A stretch of DNA of 64,000 bases from an uncultured Lactobacillus sp. (lineage in GTDB: Bacteria; Bacillota; Bacilli; Lactobacillales; Lactobacillaceae), in NCBI GenBank assembly GCA_937874185.1, contig CALNAK010000019.1, positions 1 through 64,000 on the forward strand, in the 5' to 3' direction. Position numbers and translations under genes: made by a program. Positions 16,309 to 24,575 of this stretch are shown piece by piece; position 1 is the first letter of the stretch, and each line of letters opens with the position of its first letter. A model generated the notes under the pieces. The model did no database searches and was not told where the DNA came from. It was given only the letters and a program-made list of their open reading frames with translations.

Positions 16309-18045
16309 ATGAATAAGAAATGGATTGCCTCAACAGCTCTAGCAAGTTTTTTGGCAGCTGTTGGTGTATCTTCCAACGCTTCTCCAGTTAAAGCTGCTGT
16401 TGCATCTGATGATGATGGAAATCATAATGATGACCAAGATCAAACATCATCTAACCAAAAGGACACCACTGTTGCTAGTGTAATGGATGAAAAGGGTGCT
16501 CCAATTAGCGAAAAGGCAGCTGACGCTATTGAAGCTAACGAAAATCGTAATGTTGATAATACAATTTTACCCGCAGATGTTATTAGTTCTTTAACACAGG
16601 CAGCTAATACTAAGGGTGTTTCACCGGCACAGCAAAGAGCTTTTTTGGCTAAGGCTGGTCCTATGGCTCAAAAGGCAGGCTCTCAATATAACTTATATGC
16701 CTCTGTAATGTTGGCACAAGGTATTTTGGAAAGTACTTGGGGTACTTCTGATTTGTGTACGCAATACAACAATGTCTTTGGTATGAAGGGTGACTATAAA
16801 GGCTCATTTATAAACTTCCCTACTAAAGAGTGGGATCCCGTGAAGGGTTATTATTTGATTTACGCTAACTTCAGAAAGTACCCAAGTTTTTACGAATCAT
16901 TTGCCGATAATGGTGATAAATTACGTAATGGTTTACAAGGCAACAGTGCTTTCTACAAGGGAACTTGGAAGGAAAATACTTCCTCTTACAAAGACGCTAC
17001 TGCTTGGTTGCAAGGGCGTTACGCTACTGCACCAAACTATGCAGCAGTTCTAAATAATATAATCGAGACTTCTAATTTGACTCAATATGATGGTGAAGCT
17101 AGTACAAGTGGTACTGGTGATGAAAATACAATTAATGGAACACAGACGACTATTAATGATGCAGTCACAATTACCGCAAAGGGTGTGGCACCGATTTATA
17201 TTAATGCCGATCCTAATCACGTCGAAGGTAATCGTGGCCTAGCTAATGGTACTAGTTGGAAAACCACTTCTAAGGTAGTTGCTCCAGATGGAACAGTTTA
17301 CTATCAAGTAGCTTCTAACGAATTTGTTAAATCAACTGATGTCCAGTTAGTTTCTGAAAAAACTAATCCACCAGTGAAAATTGCTGATACAGCTATTATT
17401 GTAAATAAGAGTGGTTCTATAGTTTATAGTTCTGCCAATACGAAATCTGCAACAAGCCGTGTCTTGCCTTATCAATCTGCTTGGATCACAACTAAGTATG
17501 CGGTTGATAATTCTGGAAATAAATTCTATTTCGTTGGTAATGATAGTTATGTCAAAGCATCTGATGTAACGTTGAAATCTGAACAACCTAATGAAGATTA
17601 CAAGGAAGATCAAGTTGTTTCTTATCCTGATATCGTCCGTGTAACAGCTACACCTGGTGCTAGAGCCTATGATGATAAACACAACATTTTGGCTGTTAGC
17701 TTATCAAGTGGAACTGATTGGAAGATTGATAGGAAATCAACTCATAACGATGGCACAATTTGGTATCGTGTTGCAACGAACCAATGGGTCAATGCTGATA
17801 ACGTTGAAGTTAAAGGCTCAAACTACATAACAAGTGTTACTGGTATGGCCAAAATCAACTATATCCCAGGTTACGGGGTCAACGTTTACAACAGTCCTGC
17901 TGCTAATAACAAGTTCATCGGAACTCGTTTGGCTGACGGAACAACTTGGCGTGTAACTTCCAAGCAAATTGTCGATGGACAAACTTGGTACAAAGTTAAT
18001 GCTGGTTGGGTAAATGGCAAATACTGTATCTTTAATGAAGAATAA
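16309..18045 (+). CDS. Secreted glucosaminidase (FlgJ/LytG-type) with four SLAP modules
   Basis: A 578-aa protein. Signal peptide with cleavage after VKA near residue 27, then an acidic Asp/Gln/Asn linker. The PF01832-type glucosaminidase domain (about residues 105-260) carries the catalytic Glu in GILESTWGTS, NNVFGMKG, FRKYPSFYESFADN and WLQGRYATAPNYAAVLNNIIE. Four SLAP-type modules of ~65 residues fill the rest, the last ending WYKVNAGWVNGKYCIF. It hydrolyses the glycan strands of peptidoglycan (beta-N-acetylglucosaminidase) and is held to the wall by the SLAP repeats; a role in cell separation or autolysis is typical. Ribosome site GGGAGGAG. Monocistronic with a terminator. Confidence 0.88.
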   Translation: MNKKWIASTALASFLAAVGVSSNASPVKAAVASDDDGNHNDDQDQTSSNQKDTTVASVMDEKGAPISEKAADAIEANENRNVDNTILPADVISSLTQAANTKGVSPAQQRAFLAKAGPMAQKAGSQYNLYASVMLAQGILESTWGTSDLCTQYNNVFGMKGDYKGSFINFPTKEWDPVKGYYLIYANFRKYPSFYESFADNGDKLRNGLQGNSAFYKGTWKENTSSYKDATAWLQGRYATAPNYAAVLNNIIETSNLTQYDGEASTSGTGDENTINGTQTTINDAVTITAKGVAPIYINADPNHVEGNRGLANGTSWKTTSKVVAPDGTVYYQVASNEFVKSTDVQLVSEKTNPPVKIADTAIIVNKSGSIVYSSANTKSATSRVLPYQSAWITTKYAVDNSGNKFYFVGNDSYVKASDVTLKSEQPNEDYKEDQVVSYPDIVRVTATPGARAYDDKHNILAVSLSSGTDWKIDRKSTHNDGTIWYRVATNQWVNADNVEVKGSNYITSVTGMAKINYIPGYGVNVYNSPAANNKFIGTRLADGTTWRVTSKQIVDGQTWYKVNAGWVNGKYCIFNEE

Positions 18046-18049
18046 ATTA

Positions 18050-18078
18050 GAAAGACCTTAGGGCCTTTCTTTTTTTTG
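18050..18078 (+). terminator. Terminator of the glucosaminidase gene
   Basis: AGAAAGaCC-TTAG-GGcCTTTCT followed by a T-run. Confidence 0.88.
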
Positions 18079-18140
18079 TATACTGGATGTGTAAGCAATG
18101 TAAAATTTTTGTAAAGCCATATCTTTTAGACTAGGATGCC

Positions 18141-18173
18141 TGTTATATTATTTTCATGCCCTCTTCATGAGGG
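18141..18173 (+). promoter_or_regulatory. Extended -10 and leader hairpin of the ComK-like gene
   Basis: TG-T-TATATT at 18141-18149 is an extended -10 with no clear -35. The hairpin CCCTC-TTCAT-GAGGG follows at 18159-18173, before the AGAGGTG ribosome site. Confidence 0.5.
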
Positions 18174-18200
18174 TAAATTCAAAAAAAGAGGTGTTCAGTG

Positions 18201-18968
18201 ATGAACTGGTACCAATTTAAGGACCTGGAAGTATACAAGAATTATTTATTGAAAGACGGATTTGAATCGCTTTATATTTTGGAGGATTTCAAGGTTGATT
18301 ATAAGATTGTGGCCTTGTTAGATATATCGAAAAAGAAATTATCAGAAGGCAAGACGATAGTAATTCATGCAGAATTGGGAGCTTTTATTGATACCAGAAC
18401 AACTAAACAGATTGTTAACGAATTCTATAACGTCAACGGAATAGGATTCCTTGTCTCCAAAGTATTAACAAAACTGTTTGGAATCACGCATTATACACCG
18501 TTCGTTTATGGGGCTGTGGCATACATGCCAATGACAGGTGCCGCAAGGAATAACGCCGACTGGATCGGATTACATTTTGTGGAAGATCATCATCAGGAAA
18601 ATAATCGAGCCTACTTTGAAACAAGGCAAGGTTTTAAACTTTGGTTAGATTTCCCTCATGGAGATTTGGATAATAGAATTCATGACGTTGCCTTATTATG
18701 TCAGGGTTCACGCAAGATCTTTGAATTATTAGTTCAATCTGGGAACTGTCAATTAATAGTACCAGTTCACATGGGCGTCTTATTGATGTATGGAAACTGT
18801 CCCTGCAAGAATCATCTTAAATTAGTTTTTGAAATTACCCAAATTCGTAAAGAAATTATTCGATTTAGAGACTTACTATTATTGCAACTGACTAATGATG
18901 TAATTGCTAGAAATGAAATGATTAAATATCATTGTCAAAATTTATCACGAATTAAAAAACTTTACTAA
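18201..18968 (+). CDS. ComK-like competence regulator
   Basis: A 255-aa protein, ATG behind AGAGGTG (a GTG one codon earlier is also possible). The middle (TPFVYGAVAYMPMTGAARNNADWIGLHFV...AYFETRQGFKLWLDF...NRIHDVALL) follows the order of the ComK DNA-binding core (P-V-aromatic-P-T.., W-I, short strands, nG..l.l, n-x-i). No other domain is visible. ComK homologues activate DNA-uptake genes. The next gene is a SigH/ComX-like sigma factor, which supports a competence role. No com machinery genes are in the window. The assignment rests on pattern only, and a diverged ComK that has lost function is possible. Confidence 0.6.
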   Translation: MNWYQFKDLEVYKNYLLKDGFESLYILEDFKVDYKIVALLDISKKKLSEGKTIVIHAELGAFIDTRTTKQIVNEFYNVNGIGFLVSKVLTKLFGITHYTPFVYGAVAYMPMTGAARNNADWIGLHFVEDHHQENNRAYFETRQGFKLWLDFPHGDLDNRIHDVALLCQGSRKIFELLVQSGNCQLIVPVHMGVLLMYGNCPCKNHLKLVFEITQIRKEIIRFRDLLLLQLTNDVIARNEMIKYHCQNLSRIKKLY

Positions 18969-18975
18969 ACCAAAC

Positions 18976-19003
18976 AAAGGACGCTCAATTGAGTGTCCTT
19001 TTT
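18976..19003 (+). terminator. Terminator of the ComK-like gene
   Basis: AAAGGACgCTC-AATT-GAGtGTCCTTT followed by Ts. Confidence 0.88.
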
Positions 19004-19077
19004 CTGTCTTTTGGCTGATAAAGCTAGATTCCTAAAGCATCTTGGCAACTAATATTACAGGGCTAAATTAGTTATCT

Positions 19078-19110
19078 TAGATTTACCGCAAGCGCTTGTG
19101 AGTAAATCTA
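19078..19110 (+). promoter_or_regulatory. Nested inverted repeat (cre-like core) in the sigma-factor leader
   Basis: Perfect 9-bp arms TAGATTTAC / GTAAATCTA enclose a perfect palindrome CAAGCGCTTG (19089-19098). The 3' arm directly abuts the GGAG ribosome site at 19111, so the folded RNA could hinder translation. The core also resembles a CcpA cre box (CGCAAGCGCTTGTG), so a DNA operator is the alternative. Confidence 0.6.
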
Positions 19111-19123
19111 GGAGAAACTCGCA

Positions 19124-19615
19124 ATGAATTTAGAATTAGGATTCCAACATGCTATAGAAAATCAGCTATTGATTCACGGTGTTTTGAAACGAGTTCACAT
19201 TTTTCCAACTCGTTTTGATTACGACGATTATTTTCAGGAAGCGGTGATTATTTATGCCCAAACTTATGAAAAATATCGTCAATCTGGAGCAGATTTAACC
19301 AAATTTAATCTGTATATTTTTCAAAGGCTCACGTGGCGCCTAACTGACATGTTGAGACAAGAGAAAAAATACACAGAAACTCATGATTTAGCAGAATTTG
19401 ATTTCCAAAGAATTCCAGATAGTATGGTACTAGGGACTTTAGACTTCATTGAGTGGAATGAACTTACTTCCTTGGAAAAGGAAATATTGCAAGATCATTT
19501 CATAAACGGATTATCTTTAGTAACAATTGCGAAGCGTTATAACCATACAACTAGGAGTCTAAGATACCACCGGAATGGGCTTTTGAAAAAATTACGGAAA
19601 ATGAACGAGATTTAA
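19124..19615 (+). CDS. sigH: SigH/ComX-like alternative sigma factor
   Basis: A 163-aa sigma-70-family protein. The N-terminal region 2 (RFDYDDYFQEAVIIYAQTYEKYRQSG...FNLYIFQRLTWRLTDMLRQEKKY) resembles SigH/ComX factors. The C-terminal region 4 has LTSLEKEILQDHFINGLSLVTIAKRYNHTTRSLRYHRNGLLKKLRK, an intact helix-turn-helix. In lactobacilli such as L. sakei this factor drives late competence genes. It follows the ComK-like gene but is separated by a terminator and has its own leader hairpin, so control is independent. Ribosome site CTAGGAG. Confidence 0.75.
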   Translation: MNLELGFQHAIENQLLIHGVLKRVHIFPTRFDYDDYFQEAVIIYAQTYEKYRQSGADLTKFNLYIFQRLTWRLTDMLRQEKKYTETHDLAEFDFQRIPDSMVLGTLDFIEWNELTSLEKEILQDHFINGLSLVTIAKRYNHTTRSLRYHRNGLLKKLRKMNEI

Positions 19616-19646
19616 ACGTTACCATCTGTTTACAGCTTTGTTACTT

Positions 19647-19677
19647 TTGTCAAAAAAGGCGAAAAACTTGTTATAAT
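19647..19677 (+). promoter_or_regulatory. Promoter of the amidase gene
   Basis: TTGTCA at 19647-19652 and an extended -10 TG-T-TATAAT ending at 19677. The spacer is 19 bp, but the extended -10 compensates. Confidence 0.65.
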
Positions 19678-19719
19678 CTATTAGTTAAGTAAATTAACGG
19701 CGGGAAGGAAATATATATT

Positions 19720-20685
19720 ATGGTATCAAAAAAGAAGATTATGACTAGTGCAGCTACAGCAGTAGCTTTGGCTAGTGTAGGGTTTACAACAGTAGGGCAA
19801 GTTGCACCACAATTTGGCGCACATACACAAACAGCTCAAGCTGCTACTTCAGCAATTAACGATTATATTAATAAAAACAACATTCAACCAGTAGCAATCC
19901 AATATCGTACAGGAACATTTACACAATGGTTCGGTTACGAAAATGGGGTTGGAAAGCCTGAAGGTGTTGTTATTCACGAAACAGCTACACCCGGCGCTAC
20001 AGCTGAAAATGAAGTTACATACTTCAACAGAGAATGGCCTAACATTCAGACATATGTTCACGCCTTTGTCGATGACAAAGAAATCTTGAACATTCACAGT
20101 GCTGATTATGGTGTATGGGGAGCCGGTCAAACAGCTAATAACAAATACATCCAAGTTGAATTATGTCGTGTAACATCAACTGATGCCTTTGCTAGATCAG
20201 TTGCTAACCAAGCATATTACACAGCCTTCAGATTGGTACAATACGGATTACCATTTACACCTGGCGTAACTGTATTGTCACATAACGACGTTTCAAACAA
20301 GTATCACGAAACAAATCATACAGATCCAGTTGGCTACTTCTCATCATGGGGATACAACATGAGTCAATTCTACGACTTAGTTGGTAAGTACTATAACCAA
20401 TTAAAGACTGGAAATAACAACAATAACAATAATAATAACGGTGGAAATACTAATGGTGGTAACACTAATGGTAAAGTAGTTATTAACGTTAAAGCACCAA
20501 ACAAAGACGAACCAGTTCCATTGTATTCATTAAACAGCGACGGAAACGGTTATACAAGAATTACAAACCGCGCCCTAGCAACAGATACAAATTGGCAAAC
20601 AGATCAAACAAAAGACCTAAACGGAGTAACATATCGTCGAGTTGCTACTAATGAATGGGTTATGCAAAGCTATGTAACTAACTAG
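19720..20685 (+). CDS. Secreted N-acetylmuramoyl-L-alanine amidase (Amidase_2) with a SLAP domain
   Basis: A 321-aa protein. Signal peptide with cleavage after AQA near residue 41. Amidase_2 domain at about 75-225: zinc-site HET in GVVIHETATPG (residue 86), NKYIQVELCR, LSHNDVSNKYHETNHTDPVGYF with later zinc/catalytic residues. Then comes an Asn/Gly-rich linker (a run of Asn, then NGGNTNG repeats) and one SLAP module (about 265-320) ending YRRVATNEWVMQSYV. It cleaves the MurNAc-L-Ala bond of peptidoglycan, acting as an autolysin or in wall turnover. Its TAG stop lies inside the start of repeat B1, which therefore supplies the end of the ORF. Confidence 0.88.
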   Translation: MVSKKKIMTSAATAVALASVGFTTVGQVAPQFGAHTQTAQAATSAINDYINKNNIQPVAIQYRTGTFTQWFGYENGVGKPEGVVIHETATPGATAENEVTYFNREWPNIQTYVHAFVDDKEILNIHSADYGVWGAGQTANNKYIQVELCRVTSTDAFARSVANQAYYTAFRLVQYGLPFTPGVTVLSHNDVSNKYHETNHTDPVGYFSSWGYNMSQFYDLVGKYYNQLKTGNNNNNNNNNGGNTNGGNTNGKVVINVKAPNKDEPVPLYSLNSDGNGYTRITNRALATDTNWQTDQTKDLNGVTYRRVATNEWVMQSYVTN

Positions 20686-20818
20686 AGAGCGCAACAAGGG
20701 CGGTCAGCTCCCGAGCATTTGCAGGACTTCACGAATTACACGCGATTTTGCGTGTGATTTGGGAAGTCAGGCAAAGCGGAGTGGAGTTGCCATTGTGGAG
20801 CTCGTTTAGGACGAACAA
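20683..20818 (+). repeat. Family B structured repeat, copy B1
   Basis: About 130 bp beginning TAGAGAGCGCAAC and ending GGAGCTCGTTTAGGACGAAC. Apical stem ACACGC-GATTTT-GCGTGT, middle stem GGACTTC / GAAGTC closed by TTTGC / GCAAA, outer stem around GGAGTT / AGCTCC. The amidase stop codon is its first triplet. Confidence 0.85.
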
Positions 20819-20918
20819 ACCAAATTATGTAATTATTTTATTGGGTAAGTCCAAACAGACGAACCAAATAAGAATAACTGCCATCAAATAAGGCAAGTAA
20901 ATCCCAAACAAATAAATA

Positions 20919-20960
20919 AGTTCAAAGCAAAGAATTCAATTCTAGCTTTGAACTTTTTTT
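20919..20960 (+). terminator. Terminator downstream of repeat B1
   Basis: AGTTCAAAGC / GCTTTGAACT with an inner AGAATT / ATTCT stem and seven Ts. Confidence 0.88.
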
Positions 20961-21105
20961 ATACACAATCTTCAGAATTCTAATCCAATAAAATTCCACC
21001 TATATTTAATAGGAAAAGAAAGACAAAACTCCAACCAAAACAGCCTTTCCTAACTACCATAATCCTAATAAAAAACAAAATCTTTTTTCATAACAAAATA
21101 TTACA

Positions 21106-21135
21106 AAAGACACGCTGAAAAGCATGTCTTTTTTT
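21106..21135 (+). terminator. Second terminator before the lipoprotein operon
   Basis: AAAGACAcGC-TGAAAA-GCaTGTCTTT with a T-run. It stands alone between the first terminator and the next gene. It may be a remnant or a transcription insulator. Confidence 0.8.
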
Positions 21136-21198
21136 GCTATCATTATTAAACAATAGGGAAGGTCTGTAAGTTGTATAATTGTCTATAAGAAAGGCGTT

Positions 21199-22632
21199 GT
21201 GGATGATATGGGTAAAAAAATATTAGCTGTTCTGAGTGTTTTGTGTCTTTTTCTCGTAATTTTAGGATGTAAGCCTAAAGAAACCTCTAAGGTTGTTGCG
21301 TCCGATAAGACTTGGTACTTATACCAAGATCAGGGTGAGAACGATACGGTTTCGATTAAATTTTTGAAAAATCAACAGGCAGAAGTCAAGGATGTTTCGA
21401 CTATCAACGGTAAAGTGGGAATTAATCGTTTTAATAGTCAGTTTAACAATCCGCAATATGTTTTAGACCGTGACGGTAGAACGATGACGTTCAAAACTGC
21501 CAAGAAGAGTCTGGTCATAAAGATTCTGAAGAGTTATTCGGAAAATGTTTATGGCAAGCATATGAAGGGTTACTCTGTCGAATCTGGTGGGCAAACGTAC
21601 AAATTTGCCTATATTTCGAAGATTGATAAACAATCCAATACAAGTAATGCTAAGAAATCTCAGTCACAAAGTATCGATGCTGATCAATTACCCGACCACA
21701 TTCTCGATATTGATTCCAACGCCAAACCTTTGGCAGAAAACAACGCTATTATAGGAAATTACAACTTCTCTACTATTATTGATTACCGTCGAACTGATGG
21801 TAATTTGACTATCAACCAAAGTGGAACTTATCAGATGACACTAACCGAACATGCGGCTCAAAAGTTGAATGATAAGACTGACAGTAAAGTCGTAATGACG
21901 ACCTTGGTTGAAAATGGTTGGGTTCAAAGTCTTTATGGAAAATTATATTTAACTCCGAAGAATTTACTAACCATCAATTATTATTTCCATGGTCAGAATC
22001 AAGACCGACTCTTGCCTAAGAGTATTAATCTAAAAGTTAATTCTAAGGCATCTGGAAATCAGATTGACCGAGCCAAAGTTAGAATTGAAAGTGATTCTGA
22101 TCAGTTGTACTTATTCTCAAGCGACTACACAGTTAGGGTCAAAGACGGTCAAACCAATACTAAGGCCAATTTGTTGAGCAAGTCTGATAACGCCCAGACA
22201 AGCTTGAAAGATGCCATCACCCAAACTAAAGATTATCATGATAAGTACGAGGCTAACGCTTTGTCCTCAAATGCTGATTTGATGCAATTGGTGGGGGCCA
22301 TTTCTGATAATAACGACAAGAAAGTTGGGTCACTGGGGGTCAATTTTGGTGATCAATATGGCACTAATCTGAAGCCAACGGACTACCAGGGTATCAGTGT
22401 CAATGGGAGTAAGCAGCCGTTGATGCAGTACATGTTCTTGGTGTCACCATCGGCCTATTCAGAAAGTGGACCGGCGGTTTCGACTACGAAGGGTAAATTC
22501 CTGATTTACGGCTCGTTAGATAATAAATTGTTCCTATTGAAACAGCCAGACAAGGATTCAACGACTGTGACTTGGACGTTGGTCAAGGACTTCAAATTGG
22601 CTGTGCCTAAATTAAAATTCAGCTTGGATTAA
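21199..22632 (+). CDS. Lipoprotein of unknown function, 477 aa
   Basis: Lipoprotein signal with lipobox VILGC (Cys about residue 24). GTG start with AAAGG just upstream; the ATG three codons later is an alternative. The extracellular part is beta-rich with two similar blocks (TWYLYQDQGENDTVSIKFLKNQQAEV and NYNFSTIIDYRRTDGNLTINQSGTYQMTL) and a C-terminal stretch about intervals (LMQLVGAISDNNDKKVGSLGVNFG). I do not recognise the family. First gene of a likely operon with a DUF218 protein (15-nt gap) and an AI-2E-type permease (10-nt gap), all envelope proteins. Confidence 0.75.
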   Translation: MDDMGKKILAVLSVLCLFLVILGCKPKETSKVVASDKTWYLYQDQGENDTVSIKFLKNQQAEVKDVSTINGKVGINRFNSQFNNPQYVLDRDGRTMTFKTAKKSLVIKILKSYSENVYGKHMKGYSVESGGQTYKFAYISKIDKQSNTSNAKKSQSQSIDADQLPDHILDIDSNAKPLAENNAIIGNYNFSTIIDYRRTDGNLTINQSGTYQMTLTEHAAQKLNDKTDSKVVMTTLVENGWVQSLYGKLYLTPKNLLTINYYFHGQNQDRLLPKSINLKVNSKASGNQIDRAKVRIESDSDQLYLFSSDYTVRVKDGQTNTKANLLSKSDNAQTSLKDAITQTKDYHDKYEANALSSNADLMQLVGAISDNNDKKVGSLGVNFGDQYGTNLKPTDYQGISVNGSKQPLMQYMFLVSPSAYSESGPAVSTTKGKFLIYGSLDNKLFLLKQPDKDSTTVTWTLVKDFKLAVPKLKFSLD

Positions 22633-22647
22633 AGCGGTGGAGGAAAT

Positions 22648-23445
22648 ATGAACTATTTGTTAATGCTTATGGTAACTGTTATTGAGGTAGCAATTATCTA
22701 TAAGATAAGATTCGTGTATAGTCGTCAGCCAATCTTGGCGATTATTTTATCCAGTTCAACGATTCTAGTTTTCTACATTATTTCTAGATTAACGTTAGAC
22801 AAATATGTTCGTGCCTATACTTTTAACTTTGCGACAGTCAACGTCATTTTATTGGGCGTGATGTTGTTCTATATGTTTGAAATGAAACAAGATCTCAAGA
22901 ATATGCAAGCGTTACACGGCACCGATTTTCTGTTAGTTCTCGGAAACAAGTGCATGAGTTCACACGTTCCACCAATTTTGGCCGGTCGACTTGATAAAGC
23001 AATCGAGTTGTACAGTGATTTTACCGATAAGCCTAAAATAATCGTCAGTGGTGGCAAAAGTAGTGTGGCGCTTGATAGTGAAGCTGAGATGATGAGAGGT
23101 TATCTCATTGATAGAGGTATTCCTGAGCAGATGATTATTGAGGAAAACGAGTCGATGACTACCGTTCAGAATCTGGAATTTTCCGCAATAAAAATTCGCC
23201 AAATTTGGGAGAAAGAAACACATCCGAGGGTTATCATAGTAACCAGCGATTACCATATTCCCAGGACTAAGAATCATGCCAAGAATCTTGGCTTAAATGT
23301 ACAGTTTGCGGCATCCAGAACAGTTTCAATGCTCAAGTGGCCAGCAATGTTTCGCGAGTTTACAGCAATTGTGTGGTGCCACAGATATTCACTTTTAACA
23401 ATTTTAGGAATGGACATACTATTTTCGCTAAGTATGTGTATGTGA
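22648..23445 (+). CDS. DUF218 (YdcF/SanA/ElyC-like) membrane protein
   Basis: A 265-aa protein. Three N-terminal membrane segments (about residues 1-80), then a DUF218 domain: DFLLVLGNKCMSS, GRLDKAIELYSD, KIIVSGGKSS, SEAEMMRGYLIDRGIPEQMIIEENESMTTVQNL and VIIVTSDYHIPRTKNHAKNLGL are all standard family motifs. The family acts in envelope processes (ElyC affects peptidoglycan and lipid carrier metabolism in E. coli), but its reaction is unsettled. Ribosome site GGTGGAGG. Middle gene of the operon. Confidence 0.85.
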   Translation: MNYLLMLMVTVIEVAIIYKIRFVYSRQPILAIILSSSTILVFYIISRLTLDKYVRAYTFNFATVNVILLGVMLFYMFEMKQDLKNMQALHGTDFLLVLGNKCMSSHVPPILAGRLDKAIELYSDFTDKPKIIVSGGKSSVALDSEAEMMRGYLIDRGIPEQMIIEENESMTTVQNLEFSAIKIRQIWEKETHPRVIIVTSDYHIPRTKNHAKNLGLNVQFAASRTVSMLKWPAMFREFTAIVWCHRYSLLTILGMDILFSLSMCM

Positions 23446-23455
23446 GGAGTTTTAT

Positions 23456-24508
23456 ATGAGTTTGTATGATAAGTTCGTCGACAACAAACGCTTGAGAAGG
23501 TTTTCGTTACTAGTTCTCGTCTGTTTGTTGTTCTACATTTTCAGAGGCATGATGAGTCTATTTCTGTTGACGTTCACCTTCACCTTTTTGTCAGTGCAAT
23601 TAGTACGTACTGTGCAAAAAAAGTTTCCCCGGATGAAGCCGATTTGGATAATTGCCCCAGTTTATCTGGTTATAATTGCCTTATTGGTTTTCTTCATCGC
23701 CAACTATGTACCACAATTAATCAGTCAAACAGCTAAAATGTTTAGTTCGTTACAGAAGTTCTATGAGAGTAAAGAAGTTCGTTCGAACATCTATTTGAAC
23801 TGGATCTATGATTATTTACAACAAATAAATCTTGATAATCAGATTAAGGTTGCTATAACGCAAGTAGTAAATTACATCACAAGTGTTGGTGCAGTTGGTT
23901 TCAATATTGTTATTTCATTCTTACTAAGTTTCTTCTATACCAGTCAAGTGGAACAAATGAATGCTTTTGGTAGACAATTTTTGGATAGTAAATACGGTTG
24001 GGTCTTCTCTGACTTGAAATATTATGGTCAAAAATTTGTTAATACTTTTGGAGTTGTTTTGGAAGCTCAATTGATGATTGCCATTGTTAATACTGCTTTG
24101 ACAACTATTACCTTGTTATTCATGAAGATGCCAGGAATTATTGCTTTGGCCGTGATGGTATTCTTAATGTCACTGATTCCGGTTGCCGGAGTGATTATTT
24201 CCATGATTCCATTGAGTTTCGTGGCTTATTCAGTTGATGGTCTGCGTTACGTAATCTATATCGTGATTATGATCATCGTAATTCACTTAATTGAAACTTA
24301 TTTCTTGAACCCACAATTTATGTCGAGCATGACTCATCTACCAATCTTCTTTACTTTCGTAGTCTTGATTGTATCTGAAGAATTGATTGGTACTTGGGGT
24401 TTAATTATCGGTATTCCCATCTTTGTTTTCTTCTTGGACATCCTAGGAGTGCATTCCATCAGTAAGAATCCTAAGCGGCCGAGAATAAAAATAAAGAAAT
24501 CGTTATAA
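23456..24508 (+). CDS. AI-2E family transporter (YdbI/PerM type)
   Basis: A 350-aa membrane protein with about 8 transmembrane segments in the AI-2E/PF01594 layout. Two start segments, a soluble coiled insert (LISQTAKMFSSLQKFYESKEVRSNIYLNWIYDYLQQINLDNQIKVAIT), then a C-terminal bundle with ALAVMVFLMSLIPVAGVIISMIPL and HLIETYFLNPQFMSSMTHLPIFFTF. Family members export small signals or act as Na+/H+ antiporters; the substrate here is unknown. Last gene of the lipoprotein/DUF218 operon. A separate TATAAT at 24534-24539 precedes the next gene. Confidence 0.85.
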   Translation: MSLYDKFVDNKRLRRFSLLVLVCLLFYIFRGMMSLFLLTFTFTFLSVQLVRTVQKKFPRMKPIWIIAPVYLVIIALLVFFIANYVPQLISQTAKMFSSLQKFYESKEVRSNIYLNWIYDYLQQINLDNQIKVAITQVVNYITSVGAVGFNIVISFLLSFFYTSQVEQMNAFGRQFLDSKYGWVFSDLKYYGQKFVNTFGVVLEAQLMIAIVNTALTTITLLFMKMPGIIALAVMVFLMSLIPVAGVIISMIPLSFVAYSVDGLRYVIYIVIMIIVIHLIETYFLNPQFMSSMTHLPIFFTFVVLIVSEELIGTWGLIIGIPIFVFFLDILGVHSISKNPKRPRIKIKKSL

Positions 24509-24575
24509 TTGAGTTTAAAATATACTTGTCATATATAATGAGTGTAACTAACTGACGTAGATGGGAGATTAAGTT

